Shown here piece after piece: positions 1 through 6,215 of a DNA stretch of 8,264 nt. The notes beneath the pieces were generated by a model, which saw only the letters and a list, made by a program, of their open reading frames with translations, did no database searches and was not told the origin of the DNA. Numbering within the stretch: the first letter of the stretch is position 1; each line of letters begins with the position of its first letter. The stretch comes from Reyranella sp. (lineage in GTDB: Bacteria > Pseudomonadota > Alphaproteobacteria > Reyranellales > Reyranellaceae): assembly GCA_016780605.1 (NCBI GenBank), contig JADHLS010000203.1:1-8264 (forward strand), given 5' to 3'. The translations under genes were made by a program, and so were the position numbers.

Positions 1-1073
1 CCATGAAATGGGACCTTCTCTGCACCAACTGCCGTGGCGCCAAGCTTACCGCGTCGGCGCTTTCCGAGCTGCCGCGCGGCGCCCATTGCCCATCGTGCAA
101 CATCGACTACGACCGTGACTTCGAGAGAAACGTCGAGCTTTCCTTTGCACCGTCGCCCTCGGTGCGTCCCCTCGCGGCCGGCGGCTTCTGCCTGTCGGGT
201 CCGATGGCGACGCCGCATGTCGTGGTCCAGCTTCTGCTGGCGGCGGGCGAGAAGCGCAGCATCGCGCTCGACCTGCCTCCGGGGTCCTATCGACTGCGCA
301 CCCTGCATCCCGGCGCCTTCGTCGATATCGAGCATACTGGCGGTGCGTTTCCCGGCCTGCGAATCACCGCGCAGGGTGTGTCGGCAACGGCACCGGGCAA
401 GGTTGGCACCATCGCCTTTGCAAACGATGCGGGCTTCGAGCTCGCCGCCCTGATCGAGGACCGGACCTGGACGCGCGAGGCGCTGACGGCACCGGAGGTG
501 ATCTCGCTGCAGGCTTTCCGCGACCTCTTCGCCGAGGCGACGCTTCGGCCGGGCGACGAGGCGGGCGTCGGCCAGGTGGCGCTGCTCTTTTCCGACCTGC
601 AGGGTTCGACCGCGCTCTACGAGCGCGTTGGCGATGCCACGGCCTTCAACATGGTGCGCGAGCACTTCGCGCTGCTGGCCTCGATCGTTCGCGACCACGA
701 CGGCGCGGTGGTCAAGACCATCGGCGACGCCGTCATGGCCTCGTTCGGCGATCCCGCGCACGCGGTGAAGGCGGCGCTCGCCATGCAGGCGAGGATCGTC
801 GATCACGACCTCGTGCTGAAGCTCGGCGTGCATGCGGGCCCAAGCGTCGTGGTTACCTTGAACGACCGGCTCGACTATTTCGGGTCCACCGTGAACATGG
901 CAGCCCGTCTGCAAGGCCAGAGCACGGGGGGTGACATCGTGCTGAGCCGTACCGTCGCCGACGACCCGGCGGTGCAACCGCTTCTGGCGGGGCTTTCGGC
1001 GCGCGAGGAAAGCGTCGCTTTGAAAGGCTTCGCCCAGCCGATCGGATTCGTGCGCGTCGTGCCGGCGGGCTAG
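1..1073 (+). CDS. Class III adenylate/guanylate cyclase with zinc-ribbon-like N-part (5' end outside window)
   Basis: Probably converts ATP to cAMP; a cytoplasmic signalling enzyme. Numbering from the Met at base 3: four cysteines (C7, C10, C29, C32) in two CxxC pairs suggest a small zinc ribbon, followed by a beta-rich middle region of the kind found in DUF5939 cyclases. The catalytic domain fills about residues 190-350. D198 (FSDLQGST) and D242 (KTIGDAV) are the expected metal ligands, K238 and D291 sit at the purine-specifying positions and favour ATP, and N298 and R302 (VNMAAR) are the transition-state pair. I recall the first visible residues as internal in this family, preceded by a further domain, so the Met at base 3 is probably not the start and the gene runs off the left edge. 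No membrane segment is visible. Cyclase identity is firm; ATP preference is inferred from residues. Confidence 0.9.
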   Translation, partial: MKWDLLCTNCRGAKLTASALSELPRGAHCPSCNIDYDRDFERNVELSFAPSPSVRPLAAGGFCLSGPMATPHVVVQLLLAAGEKRSIALDLPPGSYRLRTLHPGAFVDIEHTGGAFPGLRITAQGVSATAPGKVGTIAFANDAGFELAALIEDRTWTREALTAPEVISLQAFRDLFAEATLRPGDEAGVGQVALLFSDLQGSTALYERVGDATAFNMVREHFALLASIVRDHDGAVVKTIGDAVMASFGDPAHAVKAALAMQARIVDHDLVLKLGVHAGPSVVVTLNDRLDYFGSTVNMAARLQGQSTGGDIVLSRTVADDPAVQPLLAGLSAREESVALKGFAQPIGFVRVVPAG

Positions 1074-1080
1074 CGCCGGC
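1061..1080 (+). terminator. GC-rich hairpin over the cyclase stop codon (possible weak terminator)
   Basis: A perfect 7-bp inverted repeat (GCCGGCG / CGCCGGC) flanks a 6-base loop that contains the TAG stop. It lies exactly at the end of the cyclase gene. There is no T-run after it, only a mildly pyrimidine-rich stretch, so intrinsic termination is doubtful. It may only slow polymerase or protect the 3' end. Confidence 0.3.
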
Positions 1081-1133
1081 TACTTCTCAGATGGGCGGCC
1101 AACGCGTATTGTCATGGCAGGGGGAAACAAGCC

Positions 1134-2123
1134 ATGACAATCAAGCGGCGTCACGTGGTTCGCGCTCTGGGTGCGGCAGGTGCGGTACTGGCATCGCCGT
1201 CGTTGCTGCGGGCGCAGCAGCCTCTCGAGTCGCTCAAGATCCTCGTCGGCTTTCCGCCCGGTGGTTCGGCCGACGTGGTCAGCCGGCATCTCGCCGAAAA
1301 ACTGGCGCCCGCCTATGCGCGCAGCGCCCTTGTCGACAACCGCCCCGGCGCCGCCGGCCGTATCGCGATCGACGCACTGAAATCCTCGCCGCCGGATGGG
1401 CGTACGCTCCTGCTCACGCCGGCCTCGACGGTGACGGTCTACGCCGACATCTACCGTCAGCTTTCCTACAATCCGACCAAGGACCTCGCGCCGGTGTCCC
1501 TGGCGGCGACGTTCGTGCATGGCCTTGCCGTCGGCCCGATGGTGCCGGCGGAGGTCAAGACGCTGGCGCAGTTCGGCGATTGGGCCAAGGCCAATCCGGG
1601 CAAGGCGAGCTGCGGCAATCCCGGCGAGGGCTCGTTCCCGCACTTCCTGACGCTGGTGCTGGCCAAGGCGCTGAATGCGCCGATCCAGGCCGTGCCCTAT
1701 CGTGGCGGGGCGCCGGCGCTTGCCGACGTGATGGCCAATCAGCTCGCCGCGTTGATGCTGCCCGACGGCTCTTTCCTGCCCTACACCAAGGACAATCGCA
1801 TGCGGGTGCTGGCGACCAGCGGCGAGAAGCGCTCGCCCTTCTATCCGGACGTCGCCACCTTCGCCGAGCAGGGCGTGAAGGAGATCGTGGTGTCCGAATG
1901 GTTCGGTCTCTTCGCCCCGTCCGGCACCCCAACCGCGCTTATAGGCCGTGCCTCCGAGGTGATCGCCAAGGCCATCGCCAGCAAGGAGATCGCCGACGCC
2001 TTCGCCAATCTCGGCATGGTGCCCAAGGCCAACAGTCCGGCCGAGCTCGCCGCTCTGATCCAGACGGAAGCAGCGACCTGGGGGCCGATCATTCGCTCGA
2101 CGGGGTTCAAGCCGCTGGAGTGA
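1134..2123 (+). CDS. Bug-type (TctC-like) periplasmic solute-binding protein
   Basis: A periplasmic receptor of the tripartite tricarboxylate transporter (TTT) family; such proteins usually bind small carboxylated or amide compounds. At 329 residues it has the usual length. The N-terminus has a twin arginine (R5-R6), a hydrophobic stretch and a likely cleavage after LLRA (about residue 27), so it is exported, perhaps by Tat. Family hallmarks follow: GFPPGGSADVVSR (39-51), VDNRPGAAGRIA (67-78), YNPTKDLAPVS, and VPYRGGAPAL (187-196) in the ligand-binding hinge region. A good ribosome site (AGGGGGAA, 1119-1126) stands 7 bases before the ATG. It follows the cyclase by 60 bp. No TctA or TctB membrane subunit is in the window, so it is an orphan here, as is common for expanded Bug families. 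The ligand cannot be predicted. Confidence 0.93.
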   Translation: MTIKRRHVVRALGAAGAVLASPSLLRAQQPLESLKILVGFPPGGSADVVSRHLAEKLAPAYARSALVDNRPGAAGRIAIDALKSSPPDGRTLLLTPASTVTVYADIYRQLSYNPTKDLAPVSLAATFVHGLAVGPMVPAEVKTLAQFGDWAKANPGKASCGNPGEGSFPHFLTLVLAKALNAPIQAVPYRGGAPALADVMANQLAALMLPDGSFLPYTKDNRMRVLATSGEKRSPFYPDVATFAEQGVKEIVVSEWFGLFAPSGTPTALIGRASEVIAKAIASKEIADAFANLGMVPKANSPAELAALIQTEAATWGPIIRSTGFKPLE

Positions 2124-2147
2124 TGACATCCGTCAGCCGCTCCCGGT

Positions 2148-2163
2148 TGTGATCTTCCGCACA
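2148..2163. promoter_or_regulatory. CRP-like binding site candidate
   Basis: The bases read TGTGA-N6-GCACA, matching the classical CRP consensus TGTGA-N6-TCACA at 9 of 10 positions. The centre lies about 42 bases before the start site predicted from the TATAGT element, the spacing of a class II CRP-activated promoter. The right half-site overlaps the 18-bp palindrome, so another regulator may be the real reader. Confidence 0.35.
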
Positions 2164-2174
2164 CGCGTGTGCGG
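2157..2174. repeat. Perfect 18-bp palindrome, candidate operator
   Basis: The sequence CCGCACACGCGTGTGCGG equals its own reverse complement over all 18 bases and lies 33 bp after the Bug stop codon and 58 bp before the TPR gene start. It overlaps where a -35 element would be for the TATAGT box at 2186-2191. It suits a dimeric DNA-binding protein. As RNA it could form a 7-bp stem with a CGCG loop, but no T-run follows, so a terminator role is less likely. Confidence 0.5.
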
Positions 2175-2185
2175 CCGGGGAGGCG

Positions 2186-2191
2186 TATAGT
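2186..2191 (+). promoter_or_regulatory. Possible -10 element for the TPR gene
   Basis: TATAGT matches the sigma-70 -10 consensus at 5 of 6 positions and lies 41 bp before the ATG of the TPR gene in an intergenic region. The bases 17 bp upstream (ACGCGT) are a poor -35, which would fit an activator-dependent promoter. Confidence 0.35.
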
Positions 2192-2232
2192 TCCCGGGCC
2201 GGGCACGATTTCGCGAACCGAGGAGGAAAGCG

Positions 2233-3819
2233 ATGATCACCAAGTCCAGGATAGGCCTTGTGGGTGTCTTCGCTCTGGCGTTGGCTGCCGACGGCCCCGC
2301 TGTCTTCGCTCAGGCGTCGGACGCCAAGCTGGGCAAGGTGCATTTCGAAACGTCGTGCAACGCGGCAGCCCAGGCCGACTTCGACCGGGCGATGCTGTAT
2401 CAGCATTCGTTCTGGTATCGCGCGTCGCAGAAGGCCTTCGAGAGCGCGCTCGCCAAGGATCCGAGTTGCGCCATCGGCTACTGGGGCATTGCGCTCAGCC
2501 TGCTGAACAATCCGCACGCCGCGCCGCCACCGGCCAATCTGCCGGCCGGCCTCGCGGCCATCGAAAAGGCGCGCGCTGCGGGCGCCAAGACCCAGCGCGA
2601 GAAAGACTTCATCGAGGCGCTGAGCGCGATCTATGTCGATTACGACAAGGTCGACCATGGCACGCGAGTCCGCCGCTACGTCGCGGCGATGCAGCAACTC
2701 GCCGAGCGCTATCCCAACGATGACGAAGCGCAGCTCTACTACGCGCTGGCGCTGAACGTCGGCGCCTCGCCGGCCGACAAGACCTATGCCGATCAGCTGA
2801 AGGGAGCCGCCATCCTGGAGAAGATCGCGGCGCGCCAGCCGCAGCATCCCGGCGTCTGGCACTACCTGATCCATCTCTACGACTATCCCCCGATCGCCCA
2901 GCAGGGCATCGGTGCGGCGCGGCAGTACGCCAAGGTCGCGCCCGACGCGCCGCACGCGCTCCACATGCCCTCGCACATCTTCACGCGCGTCGGTTACTGG
3001 GCCGAGTCGATCGATTCCAACCAGGCCTCGGCCAGGGTGGCGAAGGAGGACAAGGAGGCGGGCGACCAGCTGCATGCCATGGATTACCTGGTCTACGCCC
3101 ACCTTCAGCTCGGCCAGGATCGCCGGGCGCGCGCGGTGGTGGACGAGATGGCCAGCGTCGCCAACGTCAATCCCAACGTGCGCGCCGGCACCTTTGCCCT
3201 GGCGGCGGGTCCGGCCCGCTACATGGTGGAGCGCGGCGACTGGCAGGGCGCGGCCGCTCTGGAAGTGCACTCGGCGCCCGGCTTCTACGTCGATGCCATC
3301 ACCCACTTCGCGCGTGCGCTCGGCGCCGCGCGATCGGGCAAACCCGATGCGGCCGACGCCGACCTCGCCAAGCTGGTCGAGCTGCGCGACAAGCTGGTCG
3401 CGGCGAAGGATGCCTACTGGGCAGAGCAGGTCGACATCCAGTGGAAGGTCGCCTCGGCGTGGCGGCTGTGGGCACTGGGCAAGAAGGACGAGGCGCTGGC
3501 GGCAATGAGTGCTGCCGCTGACCAGGAGGACAAGACCGAAAAGTCGCCGGTCACGCCTGGACCGCTCGCGCCGGCACGTGAGCTCTATGGCCAGATGCTG
3601 ATGGAAGGCGGCAAGGGCGCCGACGCTCTGGTGCAGTTCGAGAAGACGCTGGCCAAGGAGCCGAACCGCCTGGGCGCATTCGTCGGTGCTGCGCGGGCGG
3701 CGAAGGCGGCCGGCGACACAGCCAAGGCGCAGTCGTACTACGCAAGGGTCGTCGCCTTGACCGCGGACGGCGAGGGCGAGCGCGTCGAAATCCTCGAGGC
3801 GCGCAGCGCCGCCAAATGA
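2233..3819 (+). CDS. Secreted TPR-repeat protein with conserved-looking His motifs
   Basis: A 528-residue protein built of helical tetratricopeptide-like repeats; function unknown. Residues 1-26 form a Sec signal peptide (Lys/Arg start, hydrophobic core, cleavage near AVFA|QA), so it acts in the periplasm or outside. There is no lipobox. TPR-like helix pairs are visible at about 45-78 (ending in AFESALAKDPSC), 155-205, 225-265, 322-345 and 405-430, and a clearer C-terminal pair at 447-512. Two His-rich segments stand out: WHYLIHLYDYPP (209-220) and HALHMPSHIF (241-250). I believe these are typical of this uncharacterised family. They could bind a metal or be structural. The ATG follows a very strong ribosome site (AGGAGGA, 2221-2227) with 5 bases between. 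The stop overlaps the next gene's start (ATGA), so the two are translationally coupled. TPR architecture is firm; any enzymatic role is open. Confidence 0.85.
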   Translation: MITKSRIGLVGVFALALAADGPAVFAQASDAKLGKVHFETSCNAAAQADFDRAMLYQHSFWYRASQKAFESALAKDPSCAIGYWGIALSLLNNPHAAPPPANLPAGLAAIEKARAAGAKTQREKDFIEALSAIYVDYDKVDHGTRVRRYVAAMQQLAERYPNDDEAQLYYALALNVGASPADKTYADQLKGAAILEKIAARQPQHPGVWHYLIHLYDYPPIAQQGIGAARQYAKVAPDAPHALHMPSHIFTRVGYWAESIDSNQASARVAKEDKEAGDQLHAMDYLVYAHLQLGQDRRARAVVDEMASVANVNPNVRAGTFALAAGPARYMVERGDWQGAAALEVHSAPGFYVDAITHFARALGAARSGKPDAADADLAKLVELRDKLVAAKDAYWAEQVDIQWKVASAWRLWALGKKDEALAAMSAAADQEDKTEKSPVTPGPLAPARELYGQMLMEGGKGADALVQFEKTLAKEPNRLGAFVGAARAAKAAGDTAKAQSYYARVVALTADGEGERVEILEARSAAK

Positions 3820-4232
3820 CGATCGGCCGGCCCTGGAAGATCGCGGCAGTCGTCGTCCTGCCGGTGGTGGGGCTCGCCGTCGCGGCTGCGTTCACCTACC
3901 TGCGCTTTCCCGCCAATCCCGATTCGCTCGACATCACCGGCTACACCGGCCGGCTCGGCGAATGGGAAGTGACGGCGGCCGTCGTGCGGACCGGCAACGA
4001 GCTGGTTGGCCCGATGACCATGAAGCACGTCGGCATCTGCACCCAGGAGGGCCCACAGGAGAAGACGGGCGAGTTGCGCCTGCGGCTCTCGAGCTTTACG
4101 CCGCAGGTCGTGGCGGCGCTGGTCGTCGATGGCGTCGAATGCGCCTATCGCGGGCCGTTGTCGGAAGCGCACCTCGGCGAGCTGCTCTGCCCCGAGCGCC
4201 GGCCGGTGCCCATCACCTTGTGGACGCGCTAG
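3816..4232 (+). CDS. Small membrane-anchored protein of unknown function
   Basis: A 138-residue protein I do not recognise. After a short basic start (MTIGRPWK) residues 8-29 form one hydrophobic helix, an uncleaved anchor or signal peptide. The remaining roughly 108 residues are predicted to face the periplasm and appear mostly beta-forming, with alternating hydrophobic residues near GELRLRLSS and VVAALVVDGVECAY. Three cysteines (C75, C109, C125) could allow a disulfide. Its ATG lies inside the stop of the TPR gene (ATGA overlap, 3816-3819), so it is probably made together with that protein and may be its partner in the envelope. Its TAG stop is only 3 bp from the stop of the convergent esterase gene. 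That it is a real gene rests on the overlap, the coherent membrane segment and the lack of a better reading on the other strand. Confidence 0.75.
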   Translation: MTIGRPWKIAAVVVLPVVGLAVAAAFTYLRFPANPDSLDITGYTGRLGEWEVTAAVVRTGNELVGPMTMKHVGICTQEGPQEKTGELRLRLSSFTPQVVAALVVDGVECAYRGPLSEAHLGELLCPERRPVPITLWTR

Positions 4233-4235
4233 CGC
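4226..4235. repeat. 10-bp palindrome between convergent genes
   Basis: GCGCTAGCGC is perfectly self-complementary and covers the stop of the small membrane protein gene and the 3-bp gap before the esterase stop. It has no loop and no T-run, so it is not a standard terminator. It is the only non-coding structure at this gene junction. Confidence 0.3.
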
Positions 4236-5183
4236 TTACGTCCCGAAGTGCGCCGCCATCACCGCGGCCGCCTCGTCGTTGGCCTTCAGCCCCTGGCCGA
4301 GGAACCGCGTCAACGAGAAGAAGCCGTGGATGGTGCCGGGGTAGTTCACATAGGTTGTCTTGATGCCAGCATCGATCAGCCGGTCGGCATAGGCGCGGCC
4401 CTCGTCGCGCAGCGGATCGTAGCCGGCGGTCAGCACGAAGGCGGGCGGCAGGCCCTTGAAATCCGTTGCGAGCAGCGGTGAGAGCCTGAGGTCGCTCTGG
4501 TTGGTGCCGGGCGGGCAATAGGCTTTCCAGAACCAGTCGATCAGGTCCTTGGTGAGGAAGTAGCCGTCGGCGAAGGCCACGCGCGAGGCACTCTCCTTGC
4601 TGGAATCCGTCGCGGGATAGATCAGCATCTGGAAGGCCGGGCCCTTGTCGCCGGCATCGCGGATGGCCTGGCAGACCACGGCGCTGATGGCGCCGCCCGC
4701 GGAATCGCCGCCGACCGCCAGTCGCGCCGCATCGGCGCCGAACGATTCCGCATTGTCGCGGATGTGGCGGAAGGCCGCGACGCCGTCTTCGATCGGCGCC
4801 GGGAACGGGTGCTCGGGCGACAGCCGGTAGTCGATGGCGATCACCTGGCAGCGGCTTTTGTTGGCGAGCCGTCGGCAGGTCGAATCATGGGTCTCGAGAT
4901 TGCCGATCACGAAGCCGCCGCCGTGATAGTAGATCAGGGTCGGCAGCGCGCCCGCCGCAGCGCTGAGTGGACGATAGCGGCGGAAGCGGATCTCGCCGAC
5001 CGGTCCCGCGAAGCTGCCGTCGGACACCTCGCCGACCGGCATGGGATCGGCCTCGCTGTCCTCCGACATCTTGTCGACCGCTTGCCGGCCGACGGCATAG
5101 GGCAGTGTGTGGAGTTTCGGCCGCCCTTCGGCGACGGCCTTTTCCATGAGGTCGAGCAGCAGGCGGGCTTCAGCGTCGAGCAT
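4236..5183 (-). CDS. HSL-family (family IV) alpha/beta-hydrolase, esterase/lipase
   Basis: A 315-residue carboxylesterase of the hormone-sensitive-lipase family, probably cytoplasmic because no signal peptide is visible. The family hallmarks are complete: the oxyanion-hole motif HGGG (87-90, in YYHGGGFVIG), DYRLSPEHPFPAP (118-130), the nucleophile motif GDSAGG (159-164, Ser161), the acid Asp256 (GYDPLRDEG) and the catalytic His286 (IHGFF). Length and motif spacing are normal, so it should be active on short-chain esters; the natural substrate is unknown. The ATG has a GGAG ribosome site (complement of 5190-5193) that overlaps the end of the upstream PLP-enzyme gene, whose stop is only 3 bp away. 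It is the last gene of the four-gene - strand operon and converges on the small membrane protein gene. Confidence 0.95.
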   Translation of the reverse strand: MLDAEARLLLDLMEKAVAEGRPKLHTLPYAVGRQAVDKMSEDSEADPMPVGEVSDGSFAGPVGEIRFRRYRPLSAAAGALPTLIYYHGGGFVIGNLETHDSTCRRLANKSRCQVIAIDYRLSPEHPFPAPIEDGVAAFRHIRDNAESFGADAARLAVGGDSAGGAISAVVCQAIRDAGDKGPAFQMLIYPATDSSKESASRVAFADGYFLTKDLIDWFWKAYCPPGTNQSDLRLSPLLATDFKGLPPAFVLTAGYDPLRDEGRAYADRLIDAGIKTTYVNYPGTIHGFFSLTRFLGQGLKANDEAAAVMAAHFGT

Positions 5184-5186
5184 CGG

Positions 5187-6215
5187 TCACTCCGGATCGA
5201 ACAGATGGCGATAGGCGAACAGCGCGGGCGTGCCGCCGGTATGCAGGAAGACGACGTCGTCGTCCGCCGACCAGCGGCCGTCGCGGATCAGCGCGATCAG
5301 CCCGGCCAGCCCCTTGCCGGAGTAGACCGGGTCCAGGATCAGCGCCTCCAGCCGGGCGGCAAGCCGGATCGCCTCGACCGTCGCCTCATGCGGCACGCCG
5401 TAAGCGGGGCCCGCATGCCCTGCCACGACCTCGACATCGGCATCGTCGAACGGCTGGTCCAGAAGCGCGGCGGCGGCGCGACCGTAGGTCAAGACATCGG
5501 CGCGCACCCGTGCCGGCTCGGCGTCGATGTCGATGCCGACGATGCGCGTCGTGGGCAGGCAGAAGCGTGCGCCGACCACCAGGCCGGCCTGCGTGCCGGC
5601 GCTGCCCGAGCAATGGACGATGGCGCGAGGCTCGACACCGAGCGCGGCGCACTGTTGGGCGATCTCGGCGACCGTCGAGGCATAGCCCACCGCGCCCAAG
5701 GGATTGGAAACGCCGTAGGGGACGACATAGGTCTTCGCGCCCCGCGCCTGCAGGTTGGCCGCGAGGTCGCGGATGGCGCCGTTGCGATCGCCGTTCCAGG
5801 GCACGTCGTGCAGGGTGGCACCGAGCAGGCGGTTGAGCAGGGCGTTGCCGGTCCGGCCGTACTCGGGCGACGGCGGCGTCAGCCGGCCGTGATAGACGGC
5901 GAGGTGGCAATCAAGTCCCAGCTTCGCGGCGGCGGCCGCCACCTGGCGCTGGCTGTTGGATTGCACCACGCCGCCCGACACCAGCGTGTCGACACCGGCC
6001 TGCAGGGCCTCGTGCAGCACGTAGTCTAGCTTGCGCAGTTTGTTGCCGCCGAAGCCCGGGCCCGTGCAATCCTCGCGCTTTACCCAGAGGCGCGGCCCGC
6101 CGAGATGGGCGCTCAATCGCGTCATCGGCTCCAGCGGAGTCGGCAGCGTGCACAAGCCGACCCGCGGGTAGCGCGCCAGCGCACGAGTCAGGCGGGCAAC
6201 GGCGTCCGCACTCAT
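5187..6215 (-). CDS. D-cysteine desulfhydrase / ACC-deaminase-like PLP enzyme
   Basis: A 342-residue fold-type II PLP enzyme. It probably removes sulfide and ammonia from D-cysteine or acts on a related amino acid; cytoplasmic. The PLP lysine is K59 in GFGGNKLRKLDY, followed by the substrate loop VVQSNSQRQVAAAAA (83-97) and the phosphate-binding SGSAGTQAG (203-211). Near the C-terminus it reads DPVYSGKG (S299) and HTGGTPALF (T326). True ACC deaminases carry Glu and Leu at these places (E295 and L322 in the classical numbering), and Ser/Thr there goes with D-cysteine desulfhydrase activity. It is therefore unlikely to be an ACC deaminase. I chose the ATG at 6215 because it overlaps the upstream stop as ATGA; a reading frame open 17 codons further would invade the neighbour and adds no family-like sequence. 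It is the third operon gene, 3 bp before the esterase. Confidence 0.9.
   Translation of the reverse strand: MSADAVARLTRALARYPRVGLCTLPTPLEPMTRLSAHLGGPRLWVKREDCTGPGFGGNKLRKLDYVLHEALQAGVDTLVSGGVVQSNSQRQVAAAAAKLGLDCHLAVYHGRLTPPSPEYGRTGNALLNRLLGATLHDVPWNGDRNGAIRDLAANLQARGAKTYVVPYGVSNPLGAVGYASTVAEIAQQCAALGVEPRAIVHCSGSAGTQAGLVVGARFCLPTTRIVGIDIDAEPARVRADVLTYGRAAAALLDQPFDDADVEVVAGHAGPAYGVPHEATVEAIRLAARLEALILDPVYSGKGLAGLIALIRDGRWSADDDVVFLHTGGTPALFAYRHLFDPE

Noticed and set aside
1084..1112. TTCTCA and TATTGT with a 17-bp spacer as promoter of the first Bug gene
   Set aside because: Only 4 of 6 matches in each box, and the start site would fall on the ribosome-binding site. Too weak to annotate.
1080..2129. 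- strand frame of 349 codons and + strand frame of 353 codons over the first Bug gene
   Set aside because: Both are shadows of the Bug gene at 1134-2123, which carries all family motifs and a ribosome site.
2193..2203. Inverted repeat CCCGG-G-CCGGG before the TPR gene
   Set aside because: Short and fully GC; expected by chance in DNA of this composition.
2107..3306. Long - strand open frame of 399 codons
   Set aside because: Antisense to the TPR gene, which has a signal peptide, a strong ribosome site and coherent repeats. The product is arginine-rich and low in structure.
4764..6029. Long + strand open frame of 421 codons
   Set aside because: It runs antisense to the esterase and PLP-enzyme genes, whose motifs are complete. 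It is Arg/Gly/Ala/His-rich with no recognisable domain, typical of a shadow frame in GC-rich DNA.
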